Positions 44,890 through 55,384 of a stretch of 64,000 nt of DNA are shown here, one piece after another. Under the pieces are notes generated by a model. It was not told the DNA's origin. It did no database searches and was given only the letters and a program-made list of their open reading frames with translations. Source of the DNA: Talpa occidentalis (lineage: Eukaryota > Chordata > Mammalia > Eulipotyphla > Talpidae); contig NW_023601543.1 of the NCBI RefSeq assembly GCF_014898055.3, positions 11,059,314 to 11,123,313 of the forward strand, given 5' to 3'. Every line of letters begins with the position of its first letter. The stretch's first letter is position 1. The position numbers and the translations under genes were made by a program.

Positions 44890-45533
44890 GGAGGGGAAAG
44901 GGAGGTGGCAGGCCAAGAAGCTGGGTCCCCTGGCTTAATTGGTTTCACCATCTTTTTCAGGCTTTCGTGGCTGTGCTCTACGGTAAAATAATTCCGCAGG
45001 GTCAACTAAATATGGATAAAGCAAACTCTGAGGTCGGCCCCAACACGCCCACGCCGAGTATCACCAAGACGGCAGATAAACACGTAAAACGTGCCCAGGC
45101 CTCCCAAAATGTGCTGAACTTTTTAATCAGTCGCCAGCTGGGGAGGCAGCGAAGTGATTTTGATCTGTCAAAATGGCTGTGGATGATGACATAAGCCAGA
45201 CCAGGATGGAGGTGGCCCTTGCCAGGAAGTCATACAACTTACCTGCTCACGCCTACCCCCACATTAGGGAAACCCCCCAAAGTGGTTTCGCATAACAAAC
45301 TCCTTCTATTAAAATAAAAGCTGTGTTTTCACTCAGTTTTGGTTTGCTATGTTTTTACACCAGTATGACTTTCTTGGGTTGCATGGAAAGGGGATTCTAT
45401 TGACTTTGACGGTCTCTGCAGGAGTTCTCAGACACAGGAGGTGGGGGGGAAACCACTCTGCACTTCAGATTTCTTCTGCCTTTAATTGAAACTAAAAGCA
45501 AAGCAATAGCTATGTAGTTCCAGGCCACTCAAG
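44890..45533 (+). repeat. ETD duplicon, copy 2, truncated by the assembly gap
   Basis: Homologous to 11065-11920 and 59070-59890 but in opposite orientation. The last bases before the gap match the GTGGCCTGGAACTACATAG block of the other copies, so the assembly breaks exactly inside the duplicated sequence. Confidence 0.85.
45012..45194 (+). CDS. ETD-family small protein, canonical length
   Basis: 60 codons from ATG at 45012 to TAA. Recognised as embryonic testis differentiation (ETD) family by the C-terminal block LNFLISRQLGRQRSDFDLSK followed by WLWMMT and the stop, closely matching the recalled human ETDA/B/C proteins (about 59 residues). An acceptor TCTTTTTCAG lies at about 44951-44960 with 51 untranslated bases before the ATG. 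An AATAAA is at 45313-45318. The upstream noncoding exon was not identified. It is small, basic, without signal peptide or membrane span, and of unknown molecular role. Human relatives are X-linked and, by name, testis-associated. This copy has the ancestral stop, so it is the best candidate for a functional gene. Which human paralogue it corresponds to cannot be said. Confidence 0.8.
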   Translation: MDKANSEVGPNTPTPSITKTADKHVKRAQASQNVLNFLISRQLGRQRSDFDLSKWLWMMT

Positions 45534-45633
45534 NNNNNNNNNNNNNNNNNNNNNNNNNNNNNNNNNNNNNNNNNNNNNNNNNNNNNNNNNNNNNNNNNNN
45601 NNNNNNNNNNNNNNNNNNNNNNNNNNNNNNNNN
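45534..45633. other. Assembly gap of 100 N
   Basis: Exactly 100 N, a usual placeholder for a gap of unknown size. It interrupts ETD copy 2 downstream of its coding exon. Confidence 0.99.
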
Positions 45634-46099
45634 GGAGTTGATTTGGGTGTAGCTCTTGAGAGAAGGATGAGATTTTGTTATTAATGGCTCCTCCCTTGTC
45701 TCCATACCTTTAATGGGTAATCCACTTTTTTCCTGCTGAATGAATGCTACTCTATCCATATATTACATTGCTATAAGCATTTGAAGCTATGGAGACCTAC
45801 TATTATATTCCTTTGATTGTGTTAGCTTGCCCTGGAGGTATGGTCAAATGCTTTACTTGCTAGAGTACTGTAGCATATTTCAATATTTGGGAGCATGGTT
45901 TTCCTATCAAAACTATTTAAGTTTTTGGAATTTACTGATCATTTTTGCATTTTGATTTTTCTATATTAATTTAAAAATGCTGTGCACAGTTCCCTCAACC
46001 ACAAACACCCATCAAGATTTTTTAATTGGGTTGACTTAATTTTTAGATTTAATTTATGGAGAACTGATGTAATGATAATAGTCCACATGATATTTTCAC
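45634..46099. other. Sequence right of the gap, nothing recognised
   Basis: AT-rich, no exon. Confidence 0.4.
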
Positions 46100-46950
46100 T
46101 ATAAGATCAAGTCTGTAGAATGGGTAACTATCCTGTAGAATGGATTAGTATGTAAAGTGGGGGAATCTGTTGTGTTGATTCTCCCTATCCATGAGCATGG
46201 GATATCTCTTGACCCCCTTCTGTCATGATTTAAATACTTTAATAGTGTCATTTGTAATTTTCATTGTATTAATCCTTTACCACCTTGACTAGATTAATTC
46301 CTGGGTACTTAGTTCTTTTCGAAGGATTAAATATAATTATTTTCTTAATTTCCTTTTTCTTCTCATTCATTGTTTATATATAAAAACACAACAGATTTTG
46401 GTATGTTGATTTGGTAGCTTGACACTTTGCTGTGTTCCTGTTTTGTTTTTAATAGGCTCTTGGTGGAGTCTTTAGGGGTTTCTATATATACTGTCATATC
46501 ATCTGCAAATGATAGTTTTTCTTCTTTTTTCCAATCTGGATTCCTTTTCTTTCCTGTTCTTGTCTGATTGCTCTAGCTAAAACTTCTAATACTAAATTAA
46601 ACAGAAATTGTGACAGGGGCATCCTTGTCTTGTTCTTGATCTTAAAGGCAATTTTTTCAGTTTTTCAACACTAAGTACTATATTGCCTATAGATTTGTGA
46701 TAAGTGGACTTTATGTTGATGTAGGTTCCTTCTATTGCAGTCTTTAGAGTTTTTATCGTAAGTGGGTGCTGAATCTTATCAAAGCTTTCTTTGCATCTAT
46801 AGATAATATCGTGATTTTTATCTTATTAATAGGGTTTTTGCATTGATTAATTTACATATATCAAATCATCCTTGCTTCCCTGGGATAAATCTAACTTGAT
46901 CATGATGTATAATCCTTCTAACATTGTTGAATTCAAATAATCAGTATTTT

Positions 46951-47218
46951 TTAAAAGATTTATTTATTTATGCATACAAGAATTGGGGTACAGGCCAGAG
47001 ATGCGGGGAGGTGAGAGGATTCACCAGAGACAGGGTGGGAAACAGAACAGGCAGATCTACTGAAATACACTGTTAAAGGGAAGAGTGGGTGAGACAGGAG
47101 AGGTCTGCTTCGCCATGTGGGTTGCTCCCTGGCCGGCCAAGAATCGAACTCGTGCTGCAGAAGCTGCGGATTGCTTCATAGTGTGGTGCTTAACCCCTTG
47201 CGCCACCAGGGAGGCCCC
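46951..47218 (-). mobile_element. tRNA-derived SINE nested in L1
   Basis: Full element. Imperfect flanks AATAATCAGTATTTT / AATTAATTAGTATTTT. Confidence 0.9.
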
Positions 47219-47814
47219 AATTAATTAGTATTTTGATGATTTTTGCATCAATATTCATCAGGAATATTGGTCTGTAATTTTCTTGTGCTTCCTATCTGGT
47301 TTTGGTATTAGATAAAGATGGCATAGTAAAATGTATTAGAGAGAATTTCCTCTTCTTGAATTTTAGAAATAGCTTGAGCAAGATGGGCATAAATTCTACT
47401 TTAAAGCCATTTAGCCCTGGTTTTGTTTTGGGGGAAGAATTTTTATTGCTGTTTCAATTTCCATGGTTGGGATCAGTTTATTCAACTTTTCTTTTTTTTT
47501 TTCCTGGTTTAGTCTTTTCTCCTTTTGGAACCTCCATGATGTAGATGTTGGTTTATTCCAAATAGCTCTCACACTTTGTCAATTTTTTCAATTCCTCTTT
47601 CTCTTTGTTCTTTTTGTGTATTCTCTACCATTATGCTTTCAAGCTCACTAATTCTCTGATTACTTATGTTTGTCTTTTTTTTTGTCTCAAGGGCAGCAAT
47701 TTTTTTTAATACTCATCACAATTTTTATTTTTTATTTTTTAATTTTTTTAATATTTTATTTTATATATTCTTTACATCATTTTTCATTTTTGCACAATGT
47801 ATGCATTTTCATCT

Positions 47815-47985
47815 TGGTTAGCTGGAAGGGATCATGCTCAGTGAAATAATCCAGAAAGAAAAAGAAAAATACCAGATGGTCTCACTCATAGCAGGAATTT
47901 AGAAAACCTAAATAAGGGACCAGGACAAAGACAAATTATAATAAAGTAAAAATAAAAATCAGCAAGCAACTATAAACCAAGGGCA
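47815..47985 (+). mobile_element. L1 3'-end-like fragment in the opposite orientation
   Basis: Contains GTGAAATAATCCAGAAAGAA and GATGGTCTCACTCATAGCAG, typical of an L1 3' region, followed by an A-rich stretch, on the plus strand inside an antisense L1. A 5' inversion or separate insertion would explain this. A short direct repeat (CAAGGGCAGCAATTTTT) flanks the segment at about 47690 and 47980. Confidence 0.6.
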
Positions 47986-48102
47986 GCAATTTTTAATTGG
48001 GTTTTAATATTTTTTTTAGATCCATTCCTTCTGGTTGTGACAGTCGTATATTCTTAATTTTTGTTGTGTTCCTGTTTTACATCATCCATTGTTTTTCTTT
48101 TC

Positions 48103-48219
48103 TTTTTTTTTTTTTTTTTTGTGGGACCCTCGCCGGCGGCCAGGGAGCGAACCGGAGCTACAGAGGCTGCGGGCAGCCTCGCAGCCCAGCTCTCAACTGC
48201 TGCGCCACCAGGGGAGGCC
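48103..48219 (-). mobile_element. Short SINE, tRNA-like head only
   Basis: T-run, then GTGGGACCCTCGCCGGCGGC through the tRNA-like head, with no body block. Flanks TGTTTTTCTTTT on both sides mark an intact insertion. Confidence 0.85.
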
Positions 48220-48259
48220 CTGTTTTTCTTTTTTTTAAAAAGAGAGATTTCTTAGCTCT

Positions 48260-48502
48260 TTTTTTAAAGATTTATTTATTTATGCATAGAAGAACTGGGT
48301 TGTTGACAGAGGTGCAGGGTGGAGGGGAGAGGATTCACCAGAGACAGAGTGGGGAGCAGAACAGGTGGATCTACTGAAATACACTGCTCAAGGGAGCAGC
48401 AGGTGAGACAGGAGAGGTCTGCTGCAACATATGTGGGTTAGCTCCCTGGTTGCAGGTCGAATTCAGGCTGAGGTGGTGATAGAGCTGAGTGTAACCCCTA
48501 TG
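48260..48502 (-). mobile_element. tRNA-derived SINE, head shortened
   Basis: Tail and body complete on the minus strand. The tRNA-like head is degraded or truncated near 48470-48500. Confidence 0.8.
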
Positions 48503-49232
48503 CCCTCTATTGTTTTTTGTAAATCAGCAAGCATTGTTAGAACTGTTACCATAAACTCCACATCAGGTATATTCCACAGTTCTGCTGGGTTGAGACTTCT
48601 CAGGGTTTTTTCCTCTAGCATTTGTGCTATGTTCTTCTGTATCTCCATTTTCAGTTTTTGTGGGTGATAACATAGGGTTTCCCTTTCTTAATGTAAATCT
48701 AGGGTGTTTTTTTTTTTTTTAACCACCATCTTTTGGTATCTGTTATTTCAAAGACTGCTGCCCTTGTGCCTGCTCAAATGACTGGGGCACTGGTGCTGGT
48801 AAAGGGTAATAGGAAAAAACCAGAGCAGTAAGGCATCAAAAGGTCACCTCCAGTGAAGCATCAAGGTTCAAACTTCCTATGTGCTGTGGGTACCCAAGTA
48901 GTGTGGTGGGCATCCATAGTGAGCCTCTCCCTTAAGCGAATTCCTCAGCCACATGTCTCTTGGGAGCTTCTAGCTCAGGAGGGTCATGTTCTGACCCCAG
49001 GTGCCCTGGCCCTGATCTGGAATCTCATGGTTTTCTTGCTTGTTACTCTAACTTAAAATGCTTTCTCTTCCTTGCTGTCTCCCTAGCTCTGTCTTCAACC
49101 CTACTCCCAGATGGGAGGTAAAAATCTCTTTCCACAGCCTGGGTCAAATCCCACTTTCTCCAAGAAACTGTGATATATTCTCTCAGTCTGAAATTTTCTC
49201 CGGACTTGGAAGTTGCAGAATCCAAGTTTTGC

Positions 49233-49475
49233 TACAAGAACTGGGGTACAGGCTAGAGGTGTGGGATGTGAGAGGATTCACTAGAGACAGAGTGGGGAGC
49301 AGAGCAGGTGGATCTACTGAAATACACTGCTGAGGGGAGCAGCAGCAAGACAGGAGAGGTCTGCTGGGCCATGTGGGTAACTCCCTGGCCGGGGATCGAA
49401 CTCATGCTGCCGTGGCTGCTGTGTGGATAGCTTCATAGTGCTGAGACTTAACCCCTTGCACCACCAGGGGGGCCC
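49233..49475 (-). mobile_element. tRNA-derived SINE lacking the A-rich tail
   Basis: Body and head present on the minus strand. The sequence starts directly with CAAGAACTGGGGTACAGGC and no TTTATTTATT tract precedes it. Confidence 0.8.
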
Positions 49476-50029
49476 CTGCATTTGTTTTTACCACTTGTAA
49501 CAACTTGCTTTGTATTATTGTTTTCCTTTCCCCCCCTTTATGAATTCTGGGAGGGCAAGAACAGTATATCTTTCATTTTCTAAACTAATACTGTCAGTGC
49601 ATTAAACACATAATGTTTTTAGACACACTTTAAAAATATGATAATACAACACAGAGTGAACCCTGTGTTAAAATATTGACTTTAAATATTGGCTCATCAA
49701 TTGAATATATGTATCAGTTGAACAAATGCAAGATGTTAGTGACAGGAGAATCTGTGAATGAAGGAGAGGAATATATGGGAACCTTGTGCTCAGTTTACTT
49801 ACACTACTCTAAAAAATAGAGTGAAAACTATATGAAACCCAGGCATTATTTTATCATCTCATGTCTATGATATGTTAGTCAGGTGAAATATATTCACCAA
49901 CTGTTTATTATAGTTGTTTAAACCATTTTTTGAATAACAATGATTGAAGCATGTTTCTGACTTCTAAGCTTTGTTATGTTTGAAGTAACTGTTTCCTTTT
50001 TATTTTATTCCTGGTTAACATTCTTTTAA
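49476..50029. other. AT-rich DNA upstream of the CT55 exons
   Basis: No exon recognised. Searched for a CT55 N-terminal exon without success. Confidence 0.45.
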
Positions 50030-50300
50030 TGGAGGTATACTTGACATGTAACATTATATTAGTTTTCGGTATACAACATTATGATCAGATGTTTGTATAT
50101 ATTACAAAATGATCGCCCATTATGTCTAGGTAGCACCATCACCATACATAGTTTTTTTTTCTTGTACCGAGCACTTTTAGGAGCTACTCTCTTTTCGAAT
50201 GTACAATATGTTATTGTTAACTATAGTCACACCACTACAATTTCATCCCTATATTTGTTTCATTACTGAAAGTTCGTGCCTTTTGATCGTGAAGTAACAG
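50030..50300 (+). mobile_element. Old L1 3' UTR fragment
   Basis: Contains the sequence type GGAGGTATACTTGACATGTA, then TGTATATATTACAAAATGAT and CACCATCACCATACATAG, characteristic of L1 3' untranslated sequence. It ends just before the first detected CT55 exon. Confidence 0.6.
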
Positions 50301-50316
50301 CTTCTTTGTCTCACAG

Positions 50317-50455
50317 GTGGATGTTCTCTATGATAATTGCCCACATGATGGACTTTCAGACTGCTGTGCTAGAGTTTCACTTGGCTGTCCTCCAGGGGAA
50401 GATGCTAGCTACATTACTCATGCAACTTATTTTTCACTAAATGTTGTTTGTAAAG
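50317..50455 (+). CDS. CT55: CT55-like exon A
   Basis: Acceptor TTTGTCTCACAG|GTGG and donor AAAG|GTACAA. 139 bases, leaving in phase 1. The peptide starts [12 protein letters not shown] and ends [11 protein letters not shown]. The VDV start and the YFS block align with the middle of human CT55. Confidence 0.75.
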
Positions 50456-53377
50456 GTACAATTCACATTTGTAAATCAAATTTTACCTACTTTTTAATTT
50501 TATAGATTGGATTTGGAGATGTTACAAGGTAAAATTTGGAGCAAGCTTATTTGGTGAGAGGATTTTAGTATTAGCTCTACTCCACCAGTATTGTTGGCTC
50601 CAGTTTGAGGCCCTTTTATACTTGATGTGGACCTCTGGAGTTGGAAATAATATACAGCAAGGAACGGGATATGTAATATTTTTTAAAACTCACATTATTA
50701 CTTGCTGCATTTTCATTTATTGAATGTGGTTACTAGTTTTTGTGTGTAATTTTTCATATAGGCATTGAATTTTTAACCCAGCTGAAAAATATTACAAATA
50801 TGCATAGATAATTTTAAAAATGCTTTAATATAAGGTTTGGAGACAGCCTTGTACCTTTCTAAGTGTGCGCATATATGTCCATTGCTGAATTTTTTTTTGT
50901 AATTACCTGCTATGACATTTTGGTTTTTAATGCATAAAGTAATAATTTGTTGATTTGTTTATGCTTTTGAGTTTAATTCAGCTCAAGATAGGTGCTAGAT
51001 CTTTGCAACCAAATAAATAAGACTTCGAAACTCCGCCTGCAAAGATTTCAGGATAATTGGGAGAGCACACTCAGTATAATGAACACCCTAAACGTGATGA
51101 AAACAACATCATTGAGCAGAGGAGCAAGAATGATCCACTGGTGGTGGGGGGATTGTGGGAGGCTTCCTGGATGAAATGCTCTTCAAGCTAGACTCAATAA
51201 CCCCACAACTCCCTGCCAGGCTTGATTTCAAAAGATGCCTAAGCATATCTGCCTAAGCAGCTTAATTTCATATCTGCCTCAGCAGCTGCCATTTAGCTTT
51301 AATGCAAAATAGGAAGTTAGTTCAGCCATACCAAGCAGCTTTCCATTGTACTTTTCCTGGATGTAAAAGCCAGGACTTGACCTTAGTTATTAACCCTGGA
51401 AATCCCCAAGCTTCTTGTTTGCACAATGCTCAGGGCAGAGTTTCCATTTTTAAGATGTGTAAAGACCGAGGAGCAAAATAATATGCATGAGAAGAATATG
51501 AATCTGAATTTGGTTAGGGTTGCAGTATGTACATTTTGGAGTTATCAGCCCGTAGATATTATATAAAGCCACCAAAAAATGTGGATAGAAAAGAGAGGGG
51601 GGTAGAGGGGACTGAAGGGGAGGAGAGTGAGGTCTTGGGTCATTCTAAAATTTAGTTGTAATGGAAACTAGGAGGAACAAGGAAAGGACGATGATGAAAC
51701 TAGGAAATCCTGGTTCATAGAGTACAGCAATGTTTAACATTAGTAGATATTGCCAGGTTTCTGAATATACCACTTTTCACTGCCAGTAGAGTGAGAATTC
51801 CATTTACTTGAAATCTTCCATAGTACCTTTGTATCCTGTGAAACCCTATAAATATTTGTTTATAATGGTAAAGTATATCAAGTTCATTTTCTATCCAGAA
51901 CACTGAGAAAATTGTTTCTCTCTATAGCAATTTGTTCAGTTGCTACTGCTACCACTAATAACAATCAACACTTATTTGGTGCTGATTATTATAGATGAAG
52001 AAATCTAGGAACAGAAAAGTAAGTAACTTGACCAAACTGAGGGAGTTCAAGGTTTGAACCCAGGCAGTCAGCTTCATGTATGCTATTACTTTTGTACTTT
52101 CCTGCCTCTCCAGAAGAGTTGTGGCGATAACTAGTGGTTTGATAAATCCAGTGCAGCTCGCAAAAAGATTGCCTTGTGATACACAGTAGATGTTTTCCCC
52201 AATGAACTTTATTAAATCAGGAGAGAGACTCCACACCTAAAGGATTATATACTACCTCTTTGACAGGAAGACTTAAAGGCTGCTTGTTTTACAATGTTCA
52301 AAATGTACCATTGATGTAATAGAAACTATTTTAAGGTAGGACAACATCTAAGTCATTTGTGAAATTTAACATTACAAAAAGTAAGAGATAATTCCAACTT
52401 GATTTCTCCCCATGGCTGTTTTAGGTTTTGAGCCTTATGAGGGTGATCGAGTAGAAGTTGCATTTTCCATGCAGCCAGACACATGGACTAGAAAGGCCCT
52501 TTTGGTGAAACCTCTGAGACATAAGCATGTATATGAGGTAATTCATTTATGTGTAAGTCTTATTTGTTCCTGTTTATCCTTCCTTTAGTGGTATTTTTGC
52601 TCCTCAGCATTCTGTTGGGTATGTTGGGAAGCCTAAAAGGAAATATTCTTTGCCACAGAAGAGTCTGTTTTCTTACACTCTCTAATTAAGATCTAAATTA
52701 TGCGGTTTATTTTGAAAAATTAGCGGGAAATTCGGGTTGCACAAAGGTGCAGATGAAACTTGGTGACAGAGGAAGTAGAGGGAAATGATTCCTTTCTCAT
52801 TCCTTTTCACTCTCTCAGCCATAACTATAGAGGTTAATAAATACTGTAAATTGTATTTTTTTTGTGGGACCCTCACTGGTGGCCGGGGATCGAACTGGCG
52901 CTGCAGAGGCTGCGGGCAGCCTCGCAACCCAGCGCTCAACCGCTGCACCACCAGGGGAGGCCTTGTGAATTGTATTTAAAGCAGTCTCTATTTCTAGACC
53001 TGGGCCCCATCCTTAGCAATTCTGACATTTTATTTTACAAAGTGGCCCTGGTATTCCCATGTGCAGCCAGGTGGGAAAATCACTGATTTGCAGTAACCTA
53101 TCATTTAGAGCCCAAGTAAGAAGGAGCAGACCCTGTTTGAGTGTACTATGCTTTTGCATAAATCTTTCCATTTTTGTCATTACAGGTCTACATTACTAGT
53201 GTGCACGGAAGAAATGGGGTTATAGATGATAGTATCTTTTTCACCTTGGATTCTCTGAAACTTCCTGATGGCTACATACCTCAGGTATCCGACCTCGTGG
53301 ATGCGGTCGTGCTGGAAAGCATTCAGTCCTGCTATCTTTGGAGAGCAATTTCTGTGACTCCAGTGAAAAGGCAGTAA
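50317..53377 (+). CDS. CT55: CT55 (cancer/testis antigen 55) homologue, 3' exons
   Basis: Three exons, 50317-50455, 52425-52537 and 53186-53377, joined with GT/AG sites in phases 1 and 0. They give an open frame of about 147 codons that matches the C-terminal half of human CT55 as recalled. Best-conserved is [14 protein letters not shown] followed by [19 protein letters not shown] and WRAISVTPV. The human protein is about 264 residues, so its N-terminal part should come from one or more upstream exons, but none was found in the window. Human CT55 also has about 25 extra residues after WRAISITPV, whereas here a TAA follows VKRQ. CT55 is X-linked and testis-restricted, and its biochemical role is poorly known. 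The gene could be intact with 5' exons in the gap or further upstream, or could be 5'-truncated. Confidence 0.82.
50506..51940. other. CT55 intron, nothing further recognised
   Basis: AT-rich intron sequence, short frames only. Confidence 0.45.
51945..52090 (-). mobile_element. MIR-like remnant in CT55 intron
   Basis: Plus strand shows GATGAAGAAATCTAGGAACA, AAGTAACTTGACCAAACTGA and GGTTTGAACCCAGGCAGTC, the reverse of the MIR core order. Confidence 0.65.
52425..52537 (+). CDS. CT55: CT55-like exon B
   Basis: Acceptor GGCTGTTTTAG|GTTTTG and donor GAG|GTAATT, 113 bases, closing to phase 0. It encodes [20 protein letters not shown] and then [17 protein letters not shown], aligned with the human FVPYKGD...VKP region. 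Confidence 0.82.
52860..52962 (-). mobile_element. Short SINE, tRNA-like head only, in CT55 intron
   Basis: T-run, GTGGGACCCTCACTGGTGGC through the tRNA-like head, no body. Flanks TGTAAATTGTATTT / TGTGAATTGTATTT mark the target duplication. Confidence 0.88.
53186..53377 (+). CDS. CT55: CT55-like exon C with stop
   Basis: Acceptor TTTTTGTCATTACAG|GTC. Frame runs 63 codons to TAA at 53375-53377. The [12 protein letters not shown] and [13 protein letters not shown] blocks are nearly identical to human CT55, the strongest single identification in the window. The frame ends TPVKRQ, shorter than the human tail. No clear donor before the stop would restore the human C-terminus. Confidence 0.88.
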   Translation, partial: VYITSVHGRNGVIDDSIFFTLDSLKLPDGYIPQVSDLVDAVVLESIQSCYLWRAISVTPVKRQ

Positions 53378-53701
53378 TAAGAAAAGAATGTTTATTCACA
53401 GTTTCTCTTTTTTTTTTTCTCTTGGCAGTTAAGGGCCTTGATTTAAATGTATTTTGAAAATAAGTGGCTAGTTAAACTTCAATATTTAATTCAGGTATAA
53501 CCTTTAAAGTACAGTTAATTCAAATACAGTCTAAATGGAATATATCTTCTGAAAAGTGCTCAGCATTTAAAATTCTTGATTAAAGGCATTTTCATTTTAA
53601 TCCTTTCTAACAATTTTATATTCATGATTTTCTATTTTTTAATGGATGCTATTTTTTAAATTAATCTACATTCTCTTTTCACCTTTAGAACACAATTTCT
53701 T
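53378..53701. other. CT55 3' untranslated region candidate
   Basis: AT-rich. A GATTAAAGG (ATTAAA) lies near 53578, the only plausible polyadenylation signal before the SINE. No canonical AATAAA was seen. Confidence 0.35.
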
Positions 53702-53974
53702 TTTTTTTAAAGATCTATTTATTTATGCATACAAGAACTGGGGTACAGGCCAAATGTGTGTGGGGGGTATGTGTGAGAGGATTCACCAGAGACACAGTGG
53801 GAAACAGAACAGGCAGATTGACTGAAGTACATAGCTGAGGGGAGCAGGGGGCGAGTCAGGAGAGGTCTCCTGCCATGTGGGTTGCCCCCTGGCGGGCGAT
53901 CAAGCTCATGCCTCAGTGGCTGCGGACAGCTTCAAAGGTTGTGTCCTAACCCCTTGTGCCACCAGGGAGGCCCT
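53702..53974 (-). mobile_element. tRNA-derived SINE downstream of CT55
   Basis: Full element, flanks AGAACACAATTTCT / AGAACACAGTTTCT. Confidence 0.92.
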
Positions 53975-54129
53975 AGAACACAGTTTCTAATGCAAAAAAC
54001 TTCTTTTTTGAACACATTGTGTATCAATTTTTGTTACTATTCTAGTTTGTGTTATAGGTCCAGTGGGACCAACATCTAGTGCTTAGTTCCCACTTTATGA
54101 GTCAGGAGTTGGAGTCGATATCCTCCAGA

Positions 54130-54260
54130 TTTTAGGTATCACTCAGTGATTCGCTTCAGAAATAGTGACTACCTTCTATGTGCCAGGTGCTGGGGTGATA
54201 GGCTTGAACACAAAGGCCAAAATACCTGCCCTCTGGAACCTGCCTTCTCTCCATGCCCAT
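54130..54260 (+). mobile_element. L2-like remnant
   Basis: TACCTTCTATGTGCCAGGTG followed by a CTGCCCTCTGGAACCTGC block, typical of the L2 3' region. Confidence 0.55.
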
Positions 54261-54423
54261 TTGGCTTCCTGACCCTTGGAGGCAAGGGGGCAAGTGGGAG
54301 CTGGTGCAGCACCAGGTCCCTAACACAGTCATCATTCCAACCAGCAGGTGTATCAACTCAGAGGCTTCTGGCCATTATTTCAAATGCAGGGTCCTTGGTC
54401 ATCTCGCAACCCAGCGAGATGTG

Positions 54424-55181
54424 TGTGTAGCCTCACTGCTCAGAATTGTAATGTCCTGCTCCCTGCTTCCTTCTATAGGTGCCAACTCCCTGCGGGGCCC
54501 AGATTCAGGGTCTCACTATGTTCTCCCTAAAAGGATAATATGATGCTAGTAATTAGAAATAGGAAATGCCAGGATGGAAAGGAAATAAGACAATCATCTT
54601 GAACAGGGGTTGCAACTTTGGCCATTGGGCCAAAACTGACATGCCAATTATTTTTAAAAAATGGATTTATGCAAACATAATTTATAAAACATGCAATGCA
54701 CTGCAAGTGTACAACTCAGTATTTTTAAGTATATTTGAAGTGTTATGCTGTCATCACATGATCTTAAATTTAGAACATTTTCAGTCCTAATTGAAAACAG
54801 CTCATATCAGGAATAAAAATCCTGATTAGTACATCTCAAGGGAATCAGCACCTACAGAGCTTAGCAGGGAGCAGAGCCTATATAGCTGAGCAGGGAGCCA
54901 GCAACTTTGGAGCTCAGCAGGGAGCCAGGGCTTAGAGAGGTCTTTAGTGTGCCAGTTCAAACATAGCTCAACACATATAGGAGCCAGCACCTATAGAGCT
55001 CAGCAGGGTGCTGGCACCTAGGGAGTTCAGCAGAGTGCTGGTACATAAATAGAGCTCAGCAGGGAGCTGGTATGGATAGAGCCCCGTTGGAGCAAGAAAT
55101 TGTTGGGTCCAGCAGGGAGTTGGCACCTATAGAAGGAAGCAGGGAGCAGGACATTACAATTCTGAGCAGTGAGGCTACACA
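54424..55181. repeat. Perfect 70-bp inverted repeat with 618-bp spacer
   Basis: 54424-54493 (starting TGTGTAGCCTCACTGCTCAG) is the exact reverse complement of 55112-55181. Similarity continues with mismatches for a few bases on both sides. The right arm contains repeat units of the minisatellite at 54845-55290. Confidence 0.92.
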
Positions 55182-55290
55182 TACAAGACCAGTTGGGAAC
55201 AAATTACACAGTGCAAGGCAGGCAGCTGGCACCTAAACTGCTTAGCATAGAGCGGAAAAACATTGGGCACAGCAGGGAGCTGGAGCCCAT
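54845..55290. repeat. Degenerate minisatellite built on a GAGCTCAGCAGGGAGC unit
   Basis: About ten degenerate tandem units, roughly 30-45 bases each, of the type GAGCTCAGCAGGGAGCTGGC plus a CACCTATA segment. It ends just before the GC-rich duplicated block. Confidence 0.8.
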
Positions 55291-55384
55291 GGGGTTCAGC
55301 TGGGAATCCATTCAAATTCCACCAAACAGGGACTGGGCAAATACTGTGTTCAACAGCAACAGCACAAATGCCACCAGGACTGCC

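Larger units (their letters stand above)
46100..48720 (-). mobile_element. LINE-1 remnant, antisense, carrying nested SINEs
   Basis: The plus strand reads as the reverse of L1 ORF2, for example ATATACTGTCATATCATCTG, which on the minus strand encodes the QMIADDMTVY-like reverse-transcriptase region in decayed form. Near 48460-48650 the minus strand encodes a short ORF1-like piece with MEIQKNIAQMLEEK. Four SINE insertions and a piece of opposite orientation (47815-47985) break it up. It cannot make active protein. Confidence 0.7.

Noticed and set aside
45529..45759. 76-codon minus-strand frame
   Set aside because: Consists largely of undetermined residues from the N gap.
54845..55290. CRISPR-like regular repeats
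   Set aside because: Units are degenerate and abut without unique spacers of constant size, and the host is a mammal. It is a minisatellite.
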